From: Lingula anatina
Taxonomy: Eukaryota > Brachiopoda > Lingulata > Lingulida > Lingulidae
Direction: 5' to 3'
Length of the DNA stretch: 35,831 bases
Assembly (NCBI RefSeq): GCF_001039355.2
Contig: NW_019773825.1
Location: 448,263 to 484,093, forward strand
Positions 10,468 to 20,320 of the stretch are shown piece after piece. Within the stretch, counting starts at the first letter, position 1, and each line of letters opens with the position of its first letter. The notes beneath the pieces are model-generated. The model worked only from the letters and a program-made list of their open reading frames with translations. It made no database searches and was not told the DNA's origin. Position numbers and translations under genes: made by a program.

Positions 10468-11864
10468 GTAAGTTTGGTTTTCATGTAAGACTGCAGCATT
10501 GGAATAGTGCAACGAAAGAAATAGGACCCGGTTGCACCCACCGGTCGTAAATGTGGCGTAGCAGTTGCACCGGCGAAAATGGGGCGCAAAATGCTACCGC
10601 TGAGAAAAGCCAGTTGTACCAAACTGGAATAGTGGTTATTACGTTGTTCTAAACTTAGTCGTAAATTTACGCCTGACAGCTAGGTGGAGTAAGTCGTATA
10701 ATTTGTATTTGGGCGTTAGTATTTTTTAAACTGAAGGATGTAGGTTCGCGTAATTTAAATGATATCACATAGTGTAACTGTAGATAAGGTCGTCATGGAA
10801 TTGTTGACACTGTTTTAAAATTATTAAAAAAAAAAGAAAGCAATGTTAGCGTTAAACGTGTTCGTATTGCTTCCAACGCGTTTTTCTCATTTACAGCAGG
10901 GATCAGTCAAACAAAGGTTTTAATTTTTCAACATTATAATGATATTTGAATTCTGAATACATTTACGATTTTATTGCTATATATCCAAGGCAACAGCAAA
11001 GTTTTAACTTTAAAACATATTTTAACGTTTTAATTTCTTGTTTAAAATGGAGTGATGTAGCTTATGAATTTCTTCGTCACTGAAATGGTCATTTTGTGTT
11101 TATTTATGCTGTCATCCTGGGATGACTGCAGTTGTGATCTCCTCATTTGCCCAATTATACCATCAACGTATTGTGATGCAACGAAGCGTTATTCAGGCGT
11201 AGTTAAGGCCTCGGTCACAACCGGACGCACGAATTTCAGGATCGTACGTCCCCTGCGATTTTTGGGTGTTGCGGAGGCCGTGGAGGTCGTAGTAGAGGTA
11301 GAGGAAAGCCTGCCTTGCGAGTCCCAAGGGCCACATGAGATGTTCTTTCAAGCAGGGACGCTTACTGCAAGGAGCAATGGCCGTGGAAATTGTACTCATT
11401 TCTTGAGTTTGTCTTGCTTCCTGTGTACGTGGCACACACTCACCACTTACGAAGGGAATGCAACGCACGGCGAAAGTAGTGCCCCTTTGCGTCAGTTTTG
11501 CTTCACACTTGCCTCACACGTTTGTGGTGACGTACTGACGGCGTACGTCAGTTTTGCTTCCTATTCTCCTCTTCTTTCTTCTTCCTCCTCCCTTTTTTCT
11601 ACTGTGTAAGCTTCTTTCTCTTGCCATTCGGAGGAAACTAAATTGAGCAAAAATTTGAAAAATTTGAAAATTGTTGTACACGTTACACAGTCGACGTTCA
11701 TTGAAAGACACGAGCGTACAAATATACGCCCCGTTGGTGCAACCAGGCCCTGAATTCTGAGAGTTGACGTTTTTAAAGTTAATTTGCCTTTTTACTGTGA
11801 TTCATTTATGTTGGCCTATAACGAAAAAGACATAGACATACTTTTCAATTTTTTTTTCATCCAG
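10468..11864 (+). other. 5' UTR intron of B-box gene 1
   Basis: The donor GTAAGT at 10468 and acceptor CATCCAG ending at 11864 are both conserved in the paralogue (17492 and 18483). About 1.4 kb, against 1.0 kb in copy 2; the interiors differ by independent insertions. A 181-codon open frame at 11064-11609 inside it is not conserved in copy 2, so I do not call it a gene. Confidence 0.55.
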
Positions 11865-11935
11865 ATAGTGATAAGGTAAACCTGTGCGGTATCTATCTAT
11901 CTCTCCACCTTTCACTGTTGCCACTCTTCAACGAA

Positions 11936-12463
11936 ATGGCCGAGCTGCCAGACCGGGTTCCTACCTGCTTCCTGTGTCATGAAAAAGGCAAAAAGGTAAC
12001 AGCAACGTCGCAGTGCCACACCTGCAGTCCCGTTGTATCCTTTTGCGATAAGCACAAGAACAAGCACTTGCAGGACAGAAGAAATGAACAACACGAAGTC
12101 CAAGACATTGTGACCGTTGCTGAAGGGGAAATGTGTCCTCGACATCATGGACACCAAATTATTTCTGTTTGTGCCGATCATGAAGAACTTATTTGTGGGC
12201 TTGACAACGATCACGCTCGCTGCGATATTATAGATCTACAAAATGAGGATGCAAGGCGTATTGCCGTAATCTTAAATGCCTCGAAGCAAAAAGAGAGACA
12301 AATGGAAGAAATTTTAGCTAACCTGGAACGAGAGAGAAATGAGTTGAACGAACATGTGGCTGAATTACAAAATACATTGTATCGGCGAACAAGAGTGATG
12401 TCTGCAGGCTGTCTTACCACTTTATGTTTCACAGTGCATAAAATATTCAAATATTACAAATAG
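11936..12463 (+). CDS. Double B-box zinc-finger protein 1 with short coiled coil
   Basis: Intronless coding exon of 175 residues; the ATG at 11936 (MAELPDR) is shared with the paralogue, and the preceding frame only offers non-ATG codons. B-box 1: C11, C14, C27, C30, C37, H40, H44, H53. B-box 2: C67, H70, C79, H82, C87, H93, C96. A charged heptad-like helix follows (about residues 118-153, rich in E, K, L), then a weak hydrophobic stretch (VMSAGCLTTLCFTV) near the end. Tandem B-boxes are typical of TRIM proteins, where they mediate assembly. Here there is no RING before and no NHL, filamin or B30.2 domain after, so ubiquitin-ligase activity is not expected from this chain alone. The upstream AG at 11863-11864 supports a spliced leader exon. 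Paralogue at 18555. Confidence 0.82.
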   Translation: MAELPDRVPTCFLCHEKGKKVTATSQCHTCSPVVSFCDKHKNKHLQDRRNEQHEVQDIVTVAEGEMCPRHHGHQIISVCADHEELICGLDNDHARCDIIDLQNEDARRIAVILNASKQKERQMEEILANLERERNELNEHVAELQNTLYRRTRVMSAGCLTTLCFTVHKIFKYYK

Positions 12464-12683
12464 GTTTGAGACATATGTTGTAGTAGTTTGAAAGTTGCCA
12501 CCGAAAATTGTGTGATACATCGTTCATGTGGGACATTTATTAAAACTTACCTTAGCCTGCTGTTGTTGCAGTTTAGCACAGATTGAAACAAGAGTATCAA
12601 CTGTTTATTTATTTTGTTATTATATATTTTCATTTTATGTTATTATTATTATGATTATTAATATTATTTATATTCATCTAAGG

Positions 12684-12893
12684 GCGCATTCCCATAGATT
12701 TTAGATCGATCTATCCCCGTGGGGAGTCTCACTAGATTACTGTCAGATAATCCGGCTTAAATGTCCGTCCCGCCTACTACAAGCTGTAAGAGGGTAATTA
12801 ACTTTCGTGCCCGCTCGGCTGACAGCTATTTAGCGTGAACCCCCAGGGAGTTAGGTCGATCTTGTTTGGATCGATCTAATCTCTGGGAATGGG
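12684..12893. mobile_element. Foldback element at the same site as the 19318 element
   Basis: Arms contain GCGCATTCCCA/TGGGAATGGGG, AGATCGATCTA and CTCCC-type complements. Flanked on both sides by TCTAAG (left 12678-12683, right 12894-12899). It is homologous to the 8173-8395 element in reverse complement. In copy 2 of the segmental duplication the same TCTAAG site holds a different foldback. Confidence 0.7.
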
Positions 12894-12964
12894 GTCTAAG
12901 ACTATCGTGGGCAATATATGTATACTCGTAGAACAGCTCCAAGACTGCAGTGGTACAATGTAAA

Positions 12965-13100
12965 TACCCTCTACCAGGTAAGGGCGACAGATTGATTTTC
13001 AACAGATATGCCTCTAGATAAATAGACAGTCATTTTGGTCTGATGTCTGATGTTTCAGCCAAAATGTCCACAATAATAACTGCGGCCCTGGTAGAGGGTA
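12965..13100. mobile_element. 136-bp element with TACCCTCTACCAGG inverted ends
   Basis: The left end TACCCTCTACCAGG (12965-12978) and right end CCTGGTAGAGGGTA (13087-13100) are exact inverted repeats of 14 bp. Copy 2 lacks it: there GTGGTAAATACGC runs straight through at about 19667-19680. The interior is non-coding. Confidence 0.75.
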
Positions 13101-13688
13101 CAGTGTTTTAATACGCTGGCGGTGCAGGATTTTGCACAAGGATGATATTTTTCCTCGTTTCGTTGAACATAAGTTAAATAGTAGACTAGGACGATTTTTC
13201 TATTACAAATAGCTCTGAGTGACGGAAAATTACATATTTTTTTATTGCTTTGCTTGTTATGCTTATGGAGCTTGGTGAGGGGGGGGGGGGCAGAGGAAGA
13301 AATTTCCGATCCTAAGGGCACCACTGTGTCATTGATTCGCTAACGAGTTTACCTTGTTGTACGTGTACATCCCAATCGCAAATAGTCAACGGACGGACAC
13401 TTGTGTTATAATGGATAACGACCTTTCTAGAGAAAAAAAGCTTAACATCCACGTATATCATAAATTGCAATAAGTTTTTGTTTCTTTCTGTTCTGTATAT
13501 TTTAATCACTGTTTCATGTTAAGCGGATTTATATTTTAGATTTTAATTAAGCTATTATATTTAACGTCGATGTTGAAAAATTCAAATTTATGTTACAAAG
13601 TATTTACGCAGTTAGGTTTTACGTCAGCTTATGACAAAATGTGGCGTTTAAAAAATTCATTTCAAATTGATGTGCCTATTGATGTGCC

Positions 13689-13760
13689 TATAGACAGGCA
13701 TGCCCCCCTCCTACCGGGGGGGGCATGTGACGTCACATAATGATTTGCATGATGTCCGGA
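13689..13760. promoter_or_regulatory. Hairpin plus CRE plus octamer module, copy 1
   Basis: A C-run/G-run hairpin (GCATGCCCCCC with GGGGGGGGCATGT) abuts a full palindromic CRE TGACGTCA (13728-13735), with an octamer ATTTGCAT (13743-13750) 7 bp further. The same arrangement recurs at 20294/20309 and 33553/33566. Known binding families are CREB/ATF and POU, respectively. It lies downstream of B-box gene 1; which transcript it would drive is unknown. Confidence 0.5.
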
Positions 13761-14065
13761 TGTATAACAAATGTAGTCGTACAGGTTGCAGGGTGTGAAT
13801 AAAGTTATGTTGGAAAGTAAATTTTAAGACGAGACTTGTGTATTACCTCTCGCTACAGATGATAACTGTTACGTTAATTATCTTTGTCACAAAGTTTATG
13901 CTAATGTAAAAGTTACCACTGCTAATCCGATATTCAAGGAAAGGAAAAGACTCACGGTCATGAAACCACTTATTTTTGCAACTTCCTAGAAACCGGTCTA
14001 GTTCATCAACAGATGCTGTTTTAATGAATTCACTATGTTAAAAAACAACAAAATATTGTTCTTGT

Positions 14066-15800
14066 TGTATTTTTCTCCTTTTTGTTCATTTACATGTATG
14101 TATTATTTCTCAAAAAAAAATCATGTATTGACACTCTTGCCATGAAGATGAAGATAAAAAATCCCATTTTTTAAATACTACAGACTTGACATTTAATATG
14201 GAATATTTCAGTTTCGAAGGTATGCCTAGGTAAAAATGCATTCTTTTTTCAAAAAACTCCGATCTCATATAAGATATGTGAATGGAGAAGTGTGTAGTCA
14301 GGTGTGTCGCTTCCAATTAACTGAATACCAGGTTAGTTGCGCTGCTGCATTATGTAATATGCAGGGATTTAATTGGGTAGTGCTCCTTTGGGCAGGTCAA
14401 ATCTTGGCTTTGGCAAAGCATGGTTCTGTCAAAAAAGTATCCATATGTCGGCAACTACTGCATAGAAGAATTTGAAATTTTGCATGCAGGTGGTCGGTTT
14501 TGCAAGGTGTAAAATGAGCTATGCAGTGCTCTGCATATTTGTTTATCTGTGGCAGAATGGCGCGAAAAAGACAGACATTGCCAGACAGATAATTGCGCCA
14601 AACGAAACGGTCCGCACAGTTTTATAGAGTAATGCCCAGACTGATGTACCTACACAGAGGCCACAACCAACGTACTGAAATCTTACCACCAGGGTACAGG
14701 ACCCACTGTCTGTCGGGATATGCTATTGCAACTAAACAAAAACCACCCAGTCCGTTCAGATTGAGGGGTAAATTGCCACCAAAACGCATTTTTCAAGGCC
14801 CTTAGCGAACACCAAACTGGTTTTAGCTGGGTAGAATACCAGACGACCTCAGGGGAACCCACTGTAAGCAGCAAAACATCGTTGTATGTTTCTCTAATGA
14901 ATTGGGGACCCTGATCGTTTCTGAGTTGATCACTGAAACTTCGTGACTTTCTTTATTGAGGTCAGATTTCACCAGTACCGCTCAACCAGTCAAAACAGAG
15001 TTTACAGACATCCAGAAGAGGCCAACGACTAAGCGTGTGCCGCGTCCAAAGTGACTAAGGTCATTAACAGCGTCAGTAATTGGAGTGGATACCACATTGG
15101 TGCCAAAACACCAATGATGGTCATCCACGAAAACCTGAACCAGATGAAATAAAGGAATAATCTGAGAACCACTTGACTATCATTTGATAGGCTGCACCTT
15201 AGGAACAATTTTAGGTTGCACGGTGGAATTCCCGGTACACACATAGCACTTTTAATAGCAGATTACTTACAAAACCAAGGGAATGAGCAGCTACCTTGGT
15301 AATCAAAATCGCCATATTTGAACCACATAGACCATATGTGGGTAGGTCATTACTCGCCGAATCAATGGCCTACATGTCCTACAACAAAACTGGACCAAAT
15401 TGGACAGATTTTGACCGATGCATGGAATGTTATCCCAGATTGAACTCTAAAAACCTAACCCAAGGAATGCCTTGCCACTTGAGAGCGCTGTTAGCAAACA
15501 GAAGAGGTCAAGCGTAACAGCGACCGTTACTGTGACTAGACACTGACATGGGGGTTCTTTGTGAGGCGTGTATCTCTTTTACAGAAAATAATTTGGAAAA
15601 TATGGTGATCCAAAATATCTCTTTTAATTGTTGTCGTATGACATAGAATAGGCAATGTGTTTTTGTTTGCTTCTCTGGCGAATTCCATTAATGAACTGAT
15701 GTCACAATGACATCAAAGAGATAATTAAAAGTTATTAAAACACGATTTTAATCCTTATTTTCATTTATCAGTCAGCAAAATAGAAAAAAACTGATGAAAA
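14066..15800. other. Unique spacer between segmental copies 1 and 2
   Basis: No intact gene was recognised. About 14680-15240 read on the minus strand contains a faint retroelement-like trace (see separate entry). The rest is AT-rich and featureless by eye. Confidence 0.5.
14680..14950 (-). pseudogene. Possible decayed LTR-retrotransposon integrase fragment
   Basis: On the minus strand a frame reads a DQGPQF motif (about 14910) like the second catalytic Asp region of Ty3/Gypsy-type integrases. About 35 residues later comes an ALKNAF motif, then a FLFS segment, in the order expected of that domain. Frames are broken by stops and no LTRs, RNase H or reverse transcriptase were found. The match is weak and could be chance. 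Confidence 0.3.
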
Positions 15801-16282
15801 AGGTGCTTTATTCAATGTTTAATGAAGCACTTGTTTAATGTTTAACGGAGTCGTATCAGAATGACGTCTGCATCTATGAGCACTGTCCTGTTAACAGTTT
15901 ACAACACAAGAAAAGGGCACGGCGTTTTGTATCGCAGCCCTGTGCTGTGTATAATACAGACGTTGCAATCTGACATGGCTATCATAGAAGACGACACTGG
16001 GTACGCTTCAGATAAGCATTTCTTTCAGGGGTGTTAACGTTTTAAACGTCGGAATTGGGAGATGTAATAAATATTTCAGGATAAAAATATGACTGTGTGG
16101 AATTTTTTAACCGAGGAAGAGTGCCTTTAACAAACATGCCAAACCGTGAAAAAAAAATCATACGCACGTCTTTGGTGACTTCACGACTACAAGTTCGGCA
16201 ATTATAAAATAGTTGACGAGGACAGTTTAACTGAAATATTTAGAGGCAAAGGGATTGAAAAATTGTTTGATTTTGTATCGTT

Positions 16283-16313
<31 letters not shown>

Positions 16314-16376
16314 GATCCCGCATTTCTGTGTACAATTGTAGCTCTTTGAATACTACACTTTTCTCGTGTGTTGGAG

Positions 16377-16530
16377 CTTATTCAGAACAGCGGACTAACA
16401 GATCCGCGATCAAATATGGCCGACCTACTTGACTGCTTGTTTCGTAATCCAATCGGGAATTAAGCGGCAATCTTTTTAGCGGGTCGCCATATTTGATCCG
16501 CGGATCTCTTAGTCAGCTGTTCTGAATGCG
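16377..16530. mobile_element. Foldback element, paralogue of 9905-10083
   Basis: Arms built on TTCAGAACAGCGGACTAACA with GATCCGCG and AAATATGGC, and their inverted copy ending TTCTGAATGCG (16530). Flanks match copy 1, so the insertion predates the segmental duplication. Within each element the two arms share the same variant (TATTAA in copy 1, GACTAA here). Confidence 0.75.
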
Positions 16531-16734
16531 CTCTTGGCTTTATGGTATTTAGGCCTAAATCTGCCACAAATGCCTAAAAACTGTTCGTGTTAGAATCGCC
16601 AACCGGTGGCCGACTTTCTGTAGATACATACATACAGTAAAATAGGCTGTACAGTTTAATAAGTAAATGCAATGCGTTACAAAATGTCCCATGGTAAAGT
16701 GAAAAAGGTATAGTGCCAAGAGTTCGATGACATG

Positions 16735-17063
16735 CATTCATTAATCATCAGTCCAGTTAGACAATTAGAATCAAGGTCCAGTTGAAAAGATTCCGAGTTA
16801 CCGTTTTCTTCTAATCAGTTTGTTTCGATATGGCGCTGGAGTGTGTGTAAATATATAGGCATATATATATATCTATATATATATCAGTACTTCAGTATGA
16901 TTATAGTGCATTGTGGGCTCAATTCCATGCCAACCAGCTGGCGCAAGTGTGCGAGAAAGATCAAGTACATAAAGTAAAACAGTCCAGTTGGAACCTAAGT
17001 CCATTTGGAAACGTTCCAACTTACCGTTTTTCACTAATCAGTTTGTTTCCATATGGCGCTGGA

Positions 17064-17127
<64 letters not shown>

Positions 17128-17335
17128 CATGCGTTCGTTAATCATCAGTCCAGTTAGACAATTAGAATCAAGGTTTAGTTGGAAAGATTCCAAGTTATTG
17201 TTTTCCACCAATCAGTTTTTTTTTCGATATGGCGCTGGAGCGTGTGTAAATATATACGATTAGAATGCATTGTGGGCTCAAATTCACGCCCATCAGCTGA
17301 CACAAGTGTGCGAGAAAGATCACGTAGTAAGATCT
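16735..17335 (+). repeat. Upstream region of B-box gene 2, tandemly multiplied about three times
   Basis: A unit containing CAGTCCAGTT, AGATTCCAAGTTACCGTTTT, a CCAAT-type AATCAGTTTG and ATATGGCGCTGGAG occurs at about 16755-16840, 16980-17064 and 17140-17241. Copy 1 has it once (about 10190-10275). The second and third units are separated by a long (TA)n run, which may have driven the expansion. Confidence 0.7.
17065..17121. repeat. (TA)28 microsatellite
   Basis: Uninterrupted TA units between two copies of the promoter-like unit upstream of B-box gene 2. Confidence 0.95.
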
Positions 17336-17399
17336 AGTAAAGCAGGAGCACATGCAGTTTCACCATATGATAGCAATTTCTTTTTTTAAACAAGAGCGA

Positions 17400-17491
17400 C
17401 TGACTGGCTAAATACTATACTTTTCTGAGCGGCAGTTCCGTGTATGTCAGTTCGATCTGACACCCCTGGTGCTATGCAGGGAAAAGACGTG
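17400..17491 (+). promoter_or_regulatory. Candidate 5' UTR exon of B-box gene 2
   Basis: Ends GGGAAAAGACGTG before donor GTAAGT at 17492, as in copy 1 (10467/10468). Conservation of the donor and of the acceptor at 18483 in two copies that otherwise differ by insertions supports use as a spliced leader. The start of the exon is not determined. Confidence 0.5.
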
Positions 17492-17785
17492 GTAAGTTTG
17501 ATTTTCATGAAAGATTGCATCATTGGAATAGTGCAACCAAAGAAACCAGGATTCTGAACGTTGACGTTTAAAACCTAGATAACATTTACACGGGCGCTGT
17601 GCGATGAAATTGTCTGTACGATTTTTTTTTAGTTTTTTGAAACCGCAAGGAGCTAAGGGGTACGCCGAGTAGCCTCTGTCTACATTACATGGCCAATAGA
17701 CATAATGAGAGCCTTCTCGCATGCGTTCACATGAAAAATCTGAATTCTAATAACCTAAAAATCCATTGACGGTATCTAGTGATCA

Positions 17786-18318
17786 CGGTCTGTGCTCTGA
17801 ATACCCGCGGCGTAATTTAGCTAGCAGAGCGAGCGAATTACTTCCAAAGCTGTAATTAAATCTCGGCTGCGCTCGGAGGAAATTGTGATACCTGTACGCA
17901 TGCGCAGAGAGAAAGAAAATGACGGTCGCGGTTGCTTGGAAAAATGTGTTTGTCGATTTTGTGCAACAACAAGACGAAGAAGATGAGGTCCGTATACACA
18001 CGACAGATATGAGTGCAAACTGACGAAATCCACAGTTTAGAGATAGAACTGGGCATGCGTCCAGGGCTCTGTATCTCGAAAGGTTCACTATGTTGCGCAC
18101 GTGCGCAAGCGTCTCGATTCCATGGCCCTGTATCTCGAAATAGAATAGGTTATGGAATCGAGACACTTGCGCACGTGCGCAACATAGCGAACCTTTCGAG
18201 ATACGGAGCCCAGGCGTCAGAATCTCCTCCGAGCGCAGCCGATAATTAATTACAGCTTTGGAAACGACTCGCTCGCGCTTCTAGTTAATTACGCCGCAGG
18301 GTATTCAGGGCACGGCCA
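17786..18318. mobile_element. Nested foldbacks inside the 5' UTR intron of B-box gene 2
   Basis: Outer arms: left about 17786-17884 (CTGAATACCCGCGGCGTAAT, GAGCGAGCGAAT, CAAAGCTGTAATTAA, CGGCTGCGCTCGGAGGA) and its inverted copy about 18222-18318. Inner arms: about 18064-18125 and 18152-18211, built on GGGCTCTGTATCTCGAAAGG, GTTGCGCACGTGCGCAA and GAATCGAGAC. Copy 1 has nothing like it in its intron, so both were gained in copy 2 or lost in copy 1. No coding frame of note. Confidence 0.75.
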
Positions 18319-18554
18319 CCGTCTACCTCCGCTCAATGCCGTACGAAAAGGGTAAATTACGGGCAGTATACGTGCACCGTACGGTCATCGCATTTCAAAT
18401 GAATCTATGCTTGAGTGATTTAGCGTGATTCATTTATGTTGGCCTAAAACGAAACAGACTTACTTTTCTTTTTTTTTATCCAGATAGTGATAAGGTAAAC
18501 CTGTGCGGTAACTATCTATCTCTCCAATTTGTGCTGTTGCCACTCTTCAACGAA

Positions 18555-18998
18555 ATGGCCGAGCTGCCGGACCGAGATCCCATCTGTTATCTGTGTCATG
18601 TAAAAGGCAAAAACGTAAAAGCAACGTCGCAGTGCCACACCTGCAGTCCCGTTATATCCTTTTGCGCTAAGCACGCGAGCAGGCACTTGCAGGACAGAAT
18701 AAATGAACATCACGAAATCCAAGACATTGTTACCGAAGCTGGAGGAGAAATGTGCCCTCGACATGGACGCCAAATCATTTCTTATTGTTTCGATCATGGA
18801 GAAGGGATTTGTGCGATTGACCACAATCACACTCACTGTGAGGTGATAGATCTGCAAACTGAGGACGTTAGGCGTATTGCTGTATCCGTTAATGCCTTTA
18901 ACGATTTACCTGAATCACAAAATAAGAATTCTAAATTGTATTGGCTGGCTGGCTTTCTTGCCATTGCATGTGCCACAGCGTTAACATTGCTTAAATAA
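18555..18998 (+). CDS. Double B-box zinc-finger protein 2 with C-terminal membrane-anchor-like segment
   Basis: 147 residues, ATG at 18555, stop at 18996-18998. B-box 1 has the same spacing as gene 1 (C-x2-C, C-x2-C, C-x2-H, H, H). B-box 2 reads C-x2-H-x7-C-x2-H-x4-C with H and C ligands following, the classic spacing. Against gene 1 it lacks about 25 residues of charged helix, in frame, and ends in a hydrophobic run of about 19 residues (LYWLAGFLAIACATALTLL) plus one Lys. That is the layout of a tail-anchored membrane protein, with the B-boxes facing the cytosol. No RING, no signal peptide. Spliced leader inferred as for gene 1 (acceptor ends 18483). Role unknown; TRIM-like scaffolding is only a family-based guess. 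Confidence 0.82.
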   Translation: MAELPDRDPICYLCHVKGKNVKATSQCHTCSPVISFCAKHASRHLQDRINEHHEIQDIVTEAGGEMCPRHGRQIISYCFDHGEGICAIDHNHTHCEVIDLQTEDVRRIAVSVNAFNDLPESQNKNSKLYWLAGFLAIACATALTLLK

Positions 18999-19244
18999 GC
19001 AAACATTTCAAATAGCTTTGAAACACATCAGATTAAGAACTTCTTCAAATATATTGGTATAATTTGAAAGTTGCCTGTATTCCAACCACCGAAAATTGAT
19101 TTGATACATCGTTCATGTAGGACATTTATTAAAACTTGCCTTAGCCTGCTGTTGTTGCAGTTTAGCATAGATTGAAACAAGAGTATCAATCACTTATTTT
19201 GTTTTCATTTTCATTTTATGTTTTAATTTGTTATTATTATAACA

Positions 19245-19247
<3 letters not shown>

Positions 19248-19287
<40 letters not shown>

Positions 19288-19288
19288 T
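19248..19288. repeat. (TTA)n microsatellite
   Basis: About 13 TTA units downstream of B-box gene 2. Copy 1 has only a short TTATTATTATTATG stretch at the matching place (about 12640). Confidence 0.9.
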
Positions 19289-19317
19289 GTTTATACTCTA
19301 TATCTGCATCTAAGACC

Positions 19318-19610
19318 GCATTCACAACGAGTTGAGCCAGGCTTTACAAATCCTGGGGACTAAATATGGCAGACGTACATGAAAGAAAAACAGCCTAAAC
19401 TTTTAATAGTCTCTCCGCCTCTCACACGCCTCCCCACACGTCATCCCTGCGGGGGGACAGTCATTGAATCTCGGCTCCATTGGGACGACACATGGGGAGG
19501 CGTGTGTGAGGCGGAGAGACTATTAAAAGATAAGGCGGGTTTTTTTCATGTACGTCCGCCATATTGAGTCCCCAGGATTTGTAAAGCCTGGCTCAACTCG
19601 TTGTGAATGC
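19318..19610. mobile_element. Foldback element with ~120-bp near-perfect arms
   Basis: The left arm (19318-19438) and right arm (about 19493-19610) are inverted copies: GCATTCACAACGAGTTGAGC, CAGGCTTTACAAATCCTGGG, TTTTAATAGTCTCTCCGCCT and CACACGCCTCCCC with complements. Central spacer about 55 bp. TCTAAG flanks both sides. It occupies the site that holds a different foldback in copy 1 (12684-12893). Confidence 0.85.
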
Positions 19611-20249
19611 GATCTAAGACTATCATAGGCTATTTATGTATACTAGTAGAACAGCTTCAAGACTGTAGTGGTAAATACGCGAGAGGTGCAGGATTTTGCA
19701 CAAGGATGATGTTTTTCCTGGTTTCGTTGAACATATGTTAAATAGTCGACTGGGATGATTTTTCTATTACAAGTAGCTCTGAGGGAGGAAAAATTACATG
19801 CTTATTATTGCTTTGCTTGTTATGCTTATGGGGCTTGGTGGTGGGGGGAGGGGGGGGCAGAGGAAGAAATGTTCGATCCTAAGGGTGTCACTGCGTCCTT
19901 GATTCTCTAACGAGTTAACCTTGTTGTACACCCCAGTCGCAAAATAGTCGACGGACGGACGCTTGTGTTATAATGGATAACGACCTTTCTAGAGAAAAAA
20001 AGCATAGCATCCACGTATATCATAAATTGCAATAAGTTTTTGTTTCTTTTCTGTTCTGTATATATTATCGCTGTTTCATGTTAAGCAGATTTATATTTTA
20101 GATTTTAATTAAGCTATTATATTTAACGTCGATGTTGAAAAATTCAAATTTATGTTACAATGTTTTTACGCAGATAAGTTTTAGGTCAGCTTATGACAAA
20201 ATGTGGCGTTTAAAAATTCATTTCAAATTGATGTGCCTATTGATGTGCC

Positions 20250-20320
20250 TATAGACAGGCATGTCCCCCTCCTACCCGGGGGGGGGGGGCATGTGACGTC
20301 ACATAATGATTTGCATGATG
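20250..20320. promoter_or_regulatory. Hairpin plus CRE plus octamer module, copy 2
   Basis: C-run/G-run hairpin, TGACGTCA at 20294-20301 and ATTTGCAT at 20309-20316, same 7-bp spacing as copy 1. Confidence 0.5.

Larger units (their letters stand above)
9337..14065. repeat. Segmental duplication, copy 1
   Basis: Homologous to about 15800-20565 along most of its length, including flanks, promoter region, UTR exon, the B-box coding exon and 3' sequence. It breaks at about 13995 and resumes with TTCATCAACAGATGCTGTTTT, which in copy 2 lies 2.5 kb further on (23045). Copies 1 and 2 differ by several clean insertions. Confidence 0.85.

Noticed and set aside
11064-11609. 181-codon open frame on the plus strand within the 5' UTR intron of B-box gene 1
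   Set aside because: It is absent from the paralogous intron, its composition is repeat-like and it shows no recognisable motif. The GGCCTCGGTCACA inside looked like a transposon end, but no matching inverted end was found.
11514-12214. Minus-strand frames opposite the first B-box gene, and likewise 18516-18857 opposite the second
   Set aside because: The plus strand encodes clear B-boxes with conserved zinc ligands; the antisense frames are shadows of it.
16911-17263. Plus-strand frames rich in Tyr-Ile repeats
   Set aside because: They are a translation of the (TA)n microsatellite.
17783-18249. Overlapping open frames on both strands (up to 127 codons)
   Set aside because: They read through the arms of the nested foldback; the inverted repeat itself produces frames on both strands.
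19172-19363. Leucine-run open frame
   Set aside because: It is a translation of the (TTA)n microsatellite running into a foldback arm.
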